A stretch of 64,000 bases of DNA, from contig CAZRSF010000018.1 of assembly GCA_964602655.1 (NCBI GenBank), positions 1 to 64,000 on the forward strand, read 5' to 3'. Source of the DNA: Moduliflexus sp964602655. GTDB taxonomy: Bacteria; Moduliflexota; Moduliflexia; Moduliflexales; Moduliflexaceae. The position numbers and the translations under genes were made by a program. Shown one piece after another: positions 41,616 to 51,800 of the stretch. The notes under the pieces were generated by a model. It saw only the letters and a list, made by a program, of their open reading frames with translations, was not told where the DNA came from and did not search any database. Positions within the stretch are counted from its first letter, which is position 1. Every line of letters starts with the position of its first letter.

Positions 41616-42383
41616 TTAGAAACCATGTCTGATTTTGAAAATGACCGTCACAAAAAGCAAGAAGAAGACGGCAAACAGCAACCATTGAATCAAGCGTTGT
41701 CCTCGTCTGATCGCCAAATGGCTGCCAAGATAACCTCCCAGCATATTGGCGAAGGCAATCGGAAGGCCGAGCGTATAGATGACTTTTCCAGCCAATGCGA
41801 ACGTCGTGAACGAACTGATATTCGAGGCCAGGTTGAACACTTTGGCAATGGCCGACGCCTGAATCAGGTGCAATCCTAAAAACAGATAGAAGCCGAAAAT
41901 CAAAAATGTGCCGGTTCCCGGCCCGAAAAATCCATCGTAAAATCCGATGATTCCACACATCAGCGGCACATGCAGATAAAGATTGATCTCCGAAAATTCT
42001 GCCAGCGAGGTCTTGAGACGTTTTTTCGGCAGAAACGTCAACAGCGCTGTCACAGGGAGCAAAAAGAGAATAATTTTCGCCGTCGTCGCCTGATCGCAGA
42101 ACAAGACCAGTTTGGTGCCGCTTACCGCCCCAATCATCGTGAATGGCACGCCAATCGCCGCAATTTTCCAGAGGACTTTTTTTTGACGCGCAAAATTCAC
42201 TAAGGCCGTCGCCGTCCCGAACATCGCCGAAAACTTATTCGTGCCTAACGCGGATTGCGGCGGAAGACCGGCCAGCAGAAAAGATGGCAGCAGCAACAGC
42301 CCGCCACCGCCGGCAATACTGTCCACGAATCCGGCGACAAACGACATGCCGCAGAGCAACATGAGTGCTGTTGTTGTGACCAT
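41616..42383 (-). CDS. TSUP-family (TauE/SafE) membrane permease
   Basis: 255 residues. The signature FVAGFVDSIAGGGGLLLLPSFLLAGLPPQSALGTNKF near the N-terminus and a second repeat GIIGFYDGFFGPGTGTFLIF are diagnostic of this two-repeat exporter family (sulfite, sulfonate or related anions). About seven to eight membrane spans. ATG 42383 has AAAGG eight bases upstream; the frame is open further but without family-like sequence. Neighbouring DsrE-like protein suggests a sulfur anion. Confidence 0.9.
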   Translation of the reverse strand: MVTTTALMLLCGMSFVAGFVDSIAGGGGLLLLPSFLLAGLPPQSALGTNKFSAMFGTATALVNFARQKKVLWKIAAIGVPFTMIGAVSGTKLVLFCDQATTAKIILFLLPVTALLTFLPKKRLKTSLAEFSEINLYLHVPLMCGIIGFYDGFFGPGTGTFLIFGFYLFLGLHLIQASAIAKVFNLASNISSFTTFALAGKVIYTLGLPIAFANMLGGYLGSHLAIRRGQRLIQWLLFAVFFLLFVTVIFKIRHGF

Positions 42384-42578
42384 AGCACAGACCTTTCTTC
42401 TCGTATGAGACACAGAGCGATTGAGGGAGATGTTCGAAAACGCCGACATGTTCCGTGTAATGGTCATCGTTCTGTCAACCCGAAAATACGAGAAAAGATG
42501 AAAAACCTTTTGACATTCCTCCCCACATTTTCTACAGCAGCTTCAGGTCAATAATCCCACACCTGCGAGGAAAAAAAT

Positions 42579-43310
42579 ATGGCTGCGTCAATAATGCTTT
42601 CTATCATCATTCCGGCATATAATGAGGAAGAACGCCTTCCCGATACGTTGCGGCAGGTGTACGCCTATTTGCGGCAGCAGCCGTATGCGTATGAAGTGAT
42701 TGTCGTGGATGACGGCAGTTCGGATGGCACATGCCGCATGGTCGAAACGTTTTTTGCGACGGTGTCGGGCGGCGTGTTGCTGCGCAATGACCGCAATCGC
42801 GGCAAAGGCTTCAGCGTCCGACGAGGCGTGTTGGCGTCAGTCGGAGAGTTCGCGCTGTTCACTGATGCCGATCTGTCCACCCCGATTCAGGAGGTTGAAA
42901 AGCTGTTTGCCGCGTTACACGCAGGCTGCGATATTGCGATTGGCTCAAGGGGGCTGCGAACATCGGATGTGCGCCGCCATCAACCATTTTACCGTGAGTA
43001 CATGGGCAAAATATTCAATCTGTTCGCCAAGGTCTTTGCGCTGACGCCCTTTGCCGACACGCAATGCGGCTTCAAATGCTTTCGCGGCGATGTCGCGCGC
43101 GCGGTATTTGCGCGCCAGCAAATCAATCATTTCAGCTTTGATGTCGAAGTCTTGTTTATCGCCGCCCGTCATCGCTACACGATTCGAGAAGTGCCGATCC
43201 AATGGGTGAATAACCCGAATAGCCGCGTCAACGCTTTGATTGACGCCACAAAGATGTTCGAAGATTTATGTCGGATTCGTTCGAATGCCTGGATGGGAAA
43301 ATATGATTAA
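42579..43310 (+). CDS. GT2 polyprenyl/dolichyl-phosphate glycosyltransferase
   Basis: 243 residues. Resembles dolichyl-phosphate beta-glucosyltransferase: LSIIIPAYNEEERLPDTLRQV, VIVVDDGSSDGT, NRGKGFSVRRGVLAS, metal-binding DAD at 96-98 in FTDADLSTP, and FADTQCGFKCFRG with FDVEVLFIAARHRY. No membrane span. It would transfer a hexose from a nucleotide sugar to a polyprenyl phosphate. A GAGGA SD is present. Its last 8 bases overlap the start of a GT-C membrane protein, the likely user of the lipid-linked sugar. Confidence 0.9.
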   Translation: MAASIMLSIIIPAYNEEERLPDTLRQVYAYLRQQPYAYEVIVVDDGSSDGTCRMVETFFATVSGGVLLRNDRNRGKGFSVRRGVLASVGEFALFTDADLSTPIQEVEKLFAALHAGCDIAIGSRGLRTSDVRRHQPFYREYMGKIFNLFAKVFALTPFADTQCGFKCFRGDVARAVFARQQINHFSFDVEVLFIAARHRYTIREVPIQWVNNPNSRVNALIDATKMFEDLCRIRSNAWMGKYD

Positions 43311-45633
43311 TGTCACACGTCTTCTGAATGTGTTATTTCCGCTGCTCGTGCGTTATGGCATTGCAGGCGCATTTGGGTATGCTTCCGCGTATCTCTTGAC
43401 GCTGGCAGGCATTGACGCCCCTGGAAATTGGAGCCGATTCTATACGTTGGCGATTCCCGTCTGCTACGCGCTTTTCAGCACAGCGCATCTTGTGACGCAG
43501 CGCATTGCAGGGGAACAGCAGGCCGCGTTTCGACGTTGGCGGCAATATGACGACACCTCCTATCTCCTTCTTCTCGGATTTTTAGGAATCGAAATCGCTG
43601 CGCCCGCTCTCCCTGCTCCGTATTTCTGGTGTGCAGCCCTCTACCTTGTCATGGTGCTGGGAAAAACCGCCGTCTGGTGCGGCGGTTTGCAGCAATATAT
43701 CAAAACGCTGTCCGCGTCTGAAAACAGCGCCGCATCGCTTCAGCGCCTCCATCGCCTGCTGATTCTCACCGCTTTTGTCGTGTACGCCATGATTTCGTGG
43801 TATCACCAATACCGATTCACGACCACCGGCGATGAACCGCATTACCTCCTGATTACGCATAGTCTCTGGCATGACGGCGACACCAATTTGTTCAACAATT
43901 ACCAGCAAAAAGATTACACCTCATTTTACTGGGATGAACTCCTTCCGGCGTTCGGCGATCAAGTCAACGATACGACCATTTATTCGTATCGCCATAAAGG
44001 CGTGTATCCCCATACCTTGCTCCCCGGTTACGTGCTGGGCGGACGCTTCGGCGCCACGCTGCAAATGAACCTGATTGCCGCCTTGCTGATGGGACAGGTG
44101 TTTTTGTTGGCGGTCGAACTCTTTCAATCGCTTTCGGCGGCGTTTATGACCTGGCTCGGCATGGCGTTTACGATTCCGCTGATCGTGTATATGGGGCAGA
44201 TTTATCCTGAAACGCTGGCCGCGCTGCTGACCGTCTGGATTGTCAGGCGTATTCGCAGCCTGCCGGAGCAGCAGATATGGCGCAATCGCCGCTTCTGGAG
44301 CGGCTGCGCCCTGATTGCGGGAAGCCTCTTGCTGCTGGTGTTGCTGAAAACACGCTATCTTCCATTAGCGGGAGCGTTGATGCTGTTTTTTCTGATTCGA
44401 ATCGTACAGCGTCGGACTCGCCTGACGCAAAAACTCTTGTTTTTCGCAGGAATGGTCGTATTGTTTGCGCTGCTCGGCGCGATTGCCGTGTTGGCCGATA
44501 AATATCTTTTAGGCGGGATGTTTTTGGCTCGCATTTCCGACAGCCGTTACATGAGTTGGATATTGAAGGGATACAATCCGCTCTCCGGCCTGTTTGGGCT
44601 GCTGTTCGATCAAGAGTATGGCCTGTTGTTTTATACGCCGCTCTATCTGCTGGCATTCATCGGCGTTGGCCTGCTGACTCGCGCCGAACTCGCGCAGACG
44701 CTGCCACTGCTGATGATCGTGGGCATCAACCATCTCACAATCGCGCTCTGGCCGCTCTGGCACGCCGCCCCAACGCCGCCTGTCCGCTATCTGCTGCCCG
44801 TCGTTCCGCTGCTCGGAGTGTTTGTCGCCAAATTTTGGAAATTGCCGAACACGAGCGTTAAATATGTGATGGCAGGCCTTTCGATCCTCTGGTCTGGATT
44901 TGCGGCCTGGACGATGACGCTGAATCCCTGGTGGCGCTACAACTGGGCGGACGGAACGAATAATTTTCTCGAAGAATTGTTGAGTATGCGCCTGTCTATC
45001 AATCTGGTCAGGCTGTTTCCTTCCTACATGAGATCATCAGATCATCTTGTTGTTGTCACAGTGGCCGGCCTCATCGCGATTGGAGTCCTGATTGCCGCAT
45101 GCCGCCGCGAAGCGCTCGGCTTGCGAGCAGACTGTTCGCAAGAAACTGCGCTGCTGCTGGTCGGTGTGATCGCCGGAACGATGGTATTCGGAGGGTTACT
45201 TGTCGCCAAGCGACTTCCGACGCGGGTCATCGAAGCGGAAGATCGCCTTGACATCGGCGCGCGCGACGGTCAGCGCGTTCCATCGGCGCTCGATCCCTGG
45301 GATAATCAACAGTATCTGAGAACATGGCGTTATTTTGGACGGGAACTCGAAGACGATCAGCGAATGACGGTCTTTCCGAAACTCGCGCGCGCGAATGTCA
45401 CGCTCACGATTTACGCCAGGACAAAATTAGTGCATAAAACGCCGAAAAACCTCCCGAAACTCCGCATTTTGGTCAATACCGAACCCATCGCCGAGATCGA
45501 GATTACCAGAGAATACTGGCAAACATACGCTGTACCGCTTCTCATCAACTCGCGCCGTCCGGAAATCACGATCAAGCTTGAAACGACGAATACGGAAGAG
45601 GCTGTGATTATTGATAAATTCCGGTTTCAATAA
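43303..45633 (+). CDS. GT-C-type membrane glycosyltransferase
   Basis: 776 residues. About a dozen membrane spans occupy residues ~10-640. The first large outer loop has TTGDEPHYLLITHSLWHDGD with Asp177-Glu178, matching the catalytic acidic pair of ArnT/PMT-type GT-C enzymes, followed by HKGVYPHTLLPGYVLGG. After the last span (~GVIAGTMVFGGLLVA) a beta-rich domain of about 130 residues begins at VIEAEDRLDIGARDG and ends KFRFQ, perhaps carbohydrate-binding. It probably transfers a sugar from a polyprenyl-phosphate donor to an extracytoplasmic acceptor. ATG 43303 overlaps the GT2 stop. Confidence 0.82.
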   Translation: MINVTRLLNVLFPLLVRYGIAGAFGYASAYLLTLAGIDAPGNWSRFYTLAIPVCYALFSTAHLVTQRIAGEQQAAFRRWRQYDDTSYLLLLGFLGIEIAAPALPAPYFWCAALYLVMVLGKTAVWCGGLQQYIKTLSASENSAASLQRLHRLLILTAFVVYAMISWYHQYRFTTTGDEPHYLLITHSLWHDGDTNLFNNYQQKDYTSFYWDELLPAFGDQVNDTTIYSYRHKGVYPHTLLPGYVLGGRFGATLQMNLIAALLMGQVFLLAVELFQSLSAAFMTWLGMAFTIPLIVYMGQIYPETLAALLTVWIVRRIRSLPEQQIWRNRRFWSGCALIAGSLLLLVLLKTRYLPLAGALMLFFLIRIVQRRTRLTQKLLFFAGMVVLFALLGAIAVLADKYLLGGMFLARISDSRYMSWILKGYNPLSGLFGLLFDQEYGLLFYTPLYLLAFIGVGLLTRAELAQTLPLLMIVGINHLTIALWPLWHAAPTPPVRYLLPVVPLLGVFVAKFWKLPNTSVKYVMAGLSILWSGFAAWTMTLNPWWRYNWADGTNNFLEELLSMRLSINLVRLFPSYMRSSDHLVVVTVAGLIAIGVLIAACRREALGLRADCSQETALLLVGVIAGTMVFGGLLVAKRLPTRVIEAEDRLDIGARDGQRVPSALDPWDNQQYLRTWRYFGRELEDDQRMTVFPKLARANVTLTIYARTKLVHKTPKNLPKLRILVNTEPIAEIEITREYWQTYAVPLLINSRRPEITIKLETTNTEEAVIIDKFRFQ

Positions 45634-45680
45634 AGAAACGACTGTTCTTGCAAGGGTAACCTGACGGGTTCGTTCCTGCC

Positions 45681-45717
45681 GACAGAGGCGCGAAACGCCT
45701 CTTGTCAAGTCGGTTTT
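45681..45717 (+). terminator. Intrinsic terminator after the GT-C gene
   Basis: GACAGAGGCG and CGCCTCTTGTC form a stem with one bulge around CGAAA, followed after a few bases by GGTTTTT. Confidence 0.6.
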
Positions 45718-45820
45718 TGCGAAGATTGAGAATTCTCGAAATTCGATACATTGTCACTTCTCAGACATTCTCTTGTTGACAAAAAATAACATGGCGTGTC
45801 TTCTTCGTATTGAGACAGCA

Positions 45821-45851
45821 ATCCTGACAGGGGTCGAACCCTGCCAGGGTT
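45821..45851. repeat. CCTGACAGGG palindromic repeat, copy 2
   Basis: ATCCTGACAGGGGTCGAACC followed by CTGCCAGGGTT; imperfect stem, same layout and TCGAA centre as 14596-14628. It ends about 10 bases before the SD of the giant kinase. Confidence 0.6.
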
Positions 45852-45872
45852 ATCCGACAAGGAGATGGAGAG

Positions 45873-48800
45873 ATGCTGCCAATTGTTCCAGGTTATCGCA
45901 TTACACATACGCTTTACGAAAGCGAACACTCTCTCATTTATCGCGGCTGGCGCAACGACGATCATCAGTCAGTCATTTTGAAACAATTCGAACCGCTGAC
46001 GCGGCTCCCCGAAGAATTGGCGCGATTCAAGCGCGAATACGACGTGACGCGCGGACTTCATTCGACACGCTTGATCCAGGCGTATGATCTCGTGTGTCAC
46101 GACGAACGCTGGATCATCGTCTTAGAAGATATTGGCGGGGAATCGCTGCGCGCGCTGCGCATCGCCGGAACATTGCCGCTGGCCGACCTTGTCGCGCTTG
46201 CCATCGGCGTGTGCGAAAATCTTGACGATATGCACCGGCGGCATGTCATTCATAAAGACCTGAATCCCTCGAATATCGTGCTGAACCGGGAAACAGGTCA
46301 GATTCAAATTATTGATTTCGGGATCGCCTCGCAATTTACCAAAGAATTCGCCTCGTTTCGCAATCCGAATGTCATCGAAGGGACGCTCGCCTACATTTCG
46401 CCGGAACAGACGGGTCGCATGAATCGGGACATTGATGTTCGGACAGACTTTTATTCGCTCGGCGCAACATTGTACGAGCTGCTGACAGGCCGCTTGCCCT
46501 TCGAATCGAAGGACGCACTCACGCTCGTCCATGCTCATATCGCCACCTACCCTACGCCGCCGCGTGAATGCGTCATCCTGAAAGAACAGAACGCCTCGCA
46601 CGTCGAGACGCTGCGCATTCTGTCCGACATGATCATGAAACTGCTGGCGAAAAATGCCGAAGACCGCTATCAATCCGTGCAAGGCATTCTGCATGATCTC
46701 ACGTACTGCCAGGACATTTTGATCGATTTTCTATCGGCGAATCCTCCGGATTCCCCTCCTGGGAGGGGTAAGGGGTGGGTTGTTGAAGACTGGAAGTCTC
46801 TCACCCCCCATAACCCACCCCTACCCCTCCCTGGAGGGAAATCGGTCGCCGAAGGCGCGGAACGTCGTTCGCCATTCCATGTTGGACAACACGACCTGTC
46901 CGGGCGGTTTTCCATGCCACAAAAGTTGTATGGCCGTGACCGGGAAATCGCCGCGCTGCTCGCCGTTTTCGAGCGCGTTGCGGCGGGCGCAACGGAATTA
47001 GCCTTGTTGACAGGCGAAGCCGGCATCGGGAAATCGTCGCTTGTCGCTGAAATTCATAAGCCGATCACGGCCAAACGGGGCTATTTTCTTTCAGGCAAAT
47101 TCGACTATTTGCAGCGCAATATCGCCTATTCAGCCATCACGCAGGCTTTCGGCCAATTTTGCGATCTTCTCTTAGCGGAATCGGCGGAAGAATTAGCCGC
47201 ATGGCGACAGCGGATTCTTGCGGCAGTCGGAGACAACGGACAGGCGCTGCTCGATGTCATTCCGCAATTGTCCGCCGTCATCGGAACGCAGCCGCCGCTT
47301 CAGGACGTCGGCCTGCAAGAGACGCAGCAGCGTTTTCTCCTCTCATTTCAACAATTCCTGCGCGCGCTGTGCCAACCGGCTCATCCCGTCGCGCTGTTTC
47401 TCGATGACCTCCAATGGGCGGACGCCGCCTCGCTGCATCTGCTGCAACTGCTGCTGACCGACGCCGATCTGCGCGCGCTGATGATCATTGCGGCCTATCG
47501 CGACGACGAAATCGCCGACGGTCATCCACTGCGCCTCCATCTGGATGCGTTGGCGCAAACCGGCGCGAAGATCGATGCGATGCGCTTGACACCCTTTCTG
47601 CCGGGCGATGTCGCCGATCTCGTTCATGACACGCTCGCCATTGCCGCGCCGCAGCTCAGCGACGTGATCTTTGCCAAAACGCAGGGCAATCCTTTTTTTG
47701 TCAGGCAATTTTTCCAGTCTCTTCACGACGACGAGGTCGTGCGTTTCGATGCGGCTGCCGGTCAATGGACGTATGACATGTCGCGCCTGCGAACCATGCC
47801 GTTGACCGATAATGTCGCCGCGCTGCTGTCCGAAAAAATTTCCCGGCTGTCGCAGCGCACCCGGCAAACCCTGCAAATCGCCGCGTGTCTCGGCCATCGT
47901 TTCGATCTCCCCACGTTGGCGTCTATCTGCTGCGAGCCTGTCGAAGAGGTCTTCGCAGATATGGTCTCCGCGAGCGACGAAGGCATTATCATCGTCCTGA
48001 ACGAATCGGCGGCGCAGAATATCGCGCAGTGTCAATTCGCGCATGATCGCTTGCGGCAAGCGGCGTATGCCTTGATTGCCGACGCCAAAAAACCGGCGAT
48101 CCATTTGGGAATCGCGCGGCTGCTGCATGCCAGCCTGCCCCCAGAAGAGCGCGAAGAACGCCTCTTCGAATTGGTCGAACATTGGAACGCGGCGGCGGAC
48201 TTACTGACAGACGACGCAGAAAAACGTCATCTTGCGGAATCGAACCTGAACGCGGGCAAAAAAGCCAAGGCGTCTGCGGCGCATCAGTCCGCGATCGGCT
48301 ATCTTTCCGCCGGAATTGCGATGACAAGCGCAGAGGATTGGCATTCTCGACGGTCGCTGATGTTTGCGCTCTATGACGAATTCGCGGAAGCGGCGTATTT
48401 AGCGGCGGAGTATGCCATCATGGCGCACACTGTCGCCGTTGTGCTCGATCATGCGCGGGATGTCCTCGAAACCGTCCGAGCGCGCGAAACCGAAATTCTG
48501 GCAAGCATGGCGCAAGGCAATATTCCCGAAGCCGCCCGAATCGGTGTCGCCGCGTTGCGGCAATTCGGCGTCATGTTCCCGGAACAGCCGACGAACGATG
48601 ATTTTGCCGCCCATTACGACGCGATCCGAGGCGCGATGGCTGGCAGAACGCCGATGGAATTGCTGGCGCTTCCTGCGATGACAATCCCCGAAGGATTGGC
48701 CGCCCTGCGCCTGTTGGTCGCCGTGTACGCGCCGATATTTTTCTGCCGCCCGGAACTCATTCCGTATGTGATCATGAAGCAGGTCATGTTATCGCTGCAA

Positions 48801-51800
48801 TACGGGAATGCCCCATTCTCTCCGCTTGGGTACGCGACGTATGGCCTGCTGCTGTGCGGGCCGCTGCAAGAATATGACCTCAGTCATCAATTCGGCCAAT
48901 TAGCCGCCGAACTCGTCAAACATCCGGCGTCAGCCGCGATCAGAACGCATACGACCCAGATGATCGCCTTTGCCATCCTGCCCTGGCACATTTCCCTGCA
49001 TACCTGCATCGCAATGCTGCGGGACAATTATGAGGCGGGCATGGCGCTCGGCGATGTCATGTATGCCATGTATTCGGCCAATACCTACCTGTTCTATTCA
49101 TATTTGGGCGGACGTCCGCTGGAAACGCTGTTGACGGAATGCCAGACCTCTCTTCGCGCCGCTGAAAAGCAGCCGTATGTGCTGGCGCGGATAAATTTCG
49201 CTGCGACGATGATTGCGTGTCTGCGCGGCGATGATGCCGAGCCTGAGCGTTCGGCGCTTGACCTGTTCAGCGAACGCATGTCGGTTGCGCCGTTCGAAGA
49301 GAGCCATGACGCCGGGATGCAACACCTCTTTTATCTGAACAAAACGTATTTGGCGTTGCTGTTCGAACAGCCAGCAGAATGCCTGCGCTACGCGGAAATC
49401 AGCCAACGGCTCGTCCACGCTTCCATCGGAATTTATGTGTATCCGCTCTCCTTTTTTTATGACGCGCTCGCTCAAGCCGCCGCCTATCACACCCTCGAAC
49501 CGGAGCGGCAGCAGCTTGCGCGGGAACGCATTGCCGGACATCTTCGACAGCTTGCGCGTTGGGCGGAATTCTGCCCGGCCAATTTCGCCCATAAATACGC
49601 GCTCGTTCAGGCGGAACTGCATCGCATCGAAGGCCGCGTCGAACAGGCGCTCGATGCGTATGACGACGCGATTCGGCTGACCAAATCCGCCGGTTTTTTA
49701 TCCGAAGAGGCGCTCGCGAATGAATGCGCGGCCAAGTTCTGGCTGCGCAAAGGCAAACCGCATCTTGCCAGCGTCTATATGCGTAACGCCCATCATTGTT
49801 ATCAATTGTGGGGCGCGCACCCCAAAGCGCATCAGTTGGAGGCGGCGTATCCCGAACTCCTCGCGAGCGGGATACGCCCATTCGAAACCGATACGTCGTC
49901 GTCATCCAGACGCACCGAGGCGCTTGATCTCGCGGCCATGATGAAAGCGGCGCAAACGATTTCGAAAGAAATCGCGCTGCCGGAATTGCTGAAACGCCTG
50001 ATGATCGTCATGACCCAAACCGCCGGAGCGGAACGCGCGTCTCTGCTGCTGCGCGAACGCGAGGAATTCGTGCTGTACGCCCAGAGCGACGCGGCGGCGT
50101 CTCAGGTTGAGATGCTTGCCGAGCCGTTCAGCCAGACGACGCGGCTGCCTCGCCATCTGCTCGAATACACGTTGCGCAAGCACGAACCGATCATTGTGGA
50201 GAATGCGTCAACAGATTTTCGCTTTGTCCATGACGCCTACGTCGCGCAGCGCCAACCCAAATCCGTCTTATCGCTGCCGATTCTTCACGGCGGTCATCTG
50301 ATTGGGGTGTTGTATTTCGAAAATAATTTAGCGGAAGGCGTCTTTTCGCCGGAGCGCGTGGACATGCTGCGGTTGTTGGCCGGTCAAGCGGCCATTTCGA
50401 TTGAGAATGCCCGCGTCTATGCCCATGTCGAGCAGCGCGTGCAAGAACGCACCGCCGAACTCAATGCGCTGAACGCTTCGCTGCGACAGGAAATTGCGGA
50501 ACGCCGCCGCGCCGAAGAGCAACTGCAAGAAAGCCGAAACCTGCTCTTGACGATTGCCGATAATCTTCCAGCCTATATCGCCTACGCAGATGCCGAGACG
50601 CTGCGCTATAGATTTGTGAATACACAATTCGAGAATTTCGGCCTGCCGCGCAGCGAATTCATCGGAAAGGAAATTCGGGCGCTCATCGGCGAAACAAATT
50701 ACGCGATTGCGTTTCCCTTCCTCGAAAAGGTGAGAACCGGCGAGCCGACGTTGTATGAAAACGAGTTTCGCCTTATCAGCGGCAATCGCTTGGTGCAGGT
50801 GAATTACGTGCCGGAATTCGATGAGCAGGGGCGTGTGCGCGGCATTGTCGTGCTTGGGAATGACATTACGGAATTGAAGCAGACCGAACACGCCTTGCGC
50901 GAAAGCGAGAAACTGCTGATGCTGATCGCCGACAACCTGCCGGCCTATATCGCCTACGCCGACGCGGCTGATTTGCGTTATCGTTTCGTCAATAAGCAAT
51001 ATGAAGCTTTCGGGCGTCCTCGGCATGATATTATCGGCAAAACATTTCCAGAAATTGTCGGTGAAACAGGCTACGAATTTGCCAAACCCTACCTTGAACA
51101 GGCACTCTCCGGTCAACCGGCGTCGTATGAAAATATCTTCCACCTTACGCATGGCGACCGCTGGATCAAGGTCAATTATGTTCCTGATTTTGACGAGAAA
51201 AAAAATGTGCGAGGGCTTGTGATTTTGAGCTATGACATCACGCAGGAAAAACAGGCGGAACAGGCATTGCAACAAGCAAAAAACGCGGCAGAATCCTCGA
51301 ACCGGGCGAAAAGCATGTTTCTTGCCAGCATGAGCCATGAACTCCGCACGCCGTTGAACGCCATTATCGGGTTTGCGCAGCTTCTGACCTATTCCTCGAA
51401 GCTTCCGCCGGACGCGTGCGAGTATGTCGAAATTATCCAACGCAGCAGCGTTCATCTGCTTGCGCTGATCAATCAGGTGCTCGATCTCTCGAAAATCGAA
51501 GCCGGTCGGATGACCTTAAACGACAAAGCGATCAATCTCTACGCGCTCCTTGACGAATTGGAAGAGATGTTCTGGCTCAACGCGCAGCAAAAGGGGCTGC
51601 GCATTCTGTTCGAACGCGCCGAGGACACGCCATGCTACATCCTGGCAGATGAGTTGAAATTACGCCAAATTCTGATGAATCTGCTCAATAACGCCATAAA
51701 ATTCACGCAGCAAGGCAGTGTGACCGTTCGCGTTGCGCCGATGCCGCTGCCGGAGTTCGCAGAGCCAGCGACGTTGTCTATGACGTTGCAATTTTCGGTT

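Noticed and set aside
42725..42741. Possible sigma-54 promoter (TGGCAC) in the GT2 gene
   Set aside because: It lies inside coding sequence and lacks the TTGC half at the right spacing.
50328..51455. 375-codon open frame on the minus strand
   Set aside because: Antisense to the GAF/PAS/HisKA part of the giant kinase, no start signal and no recognisable motif.
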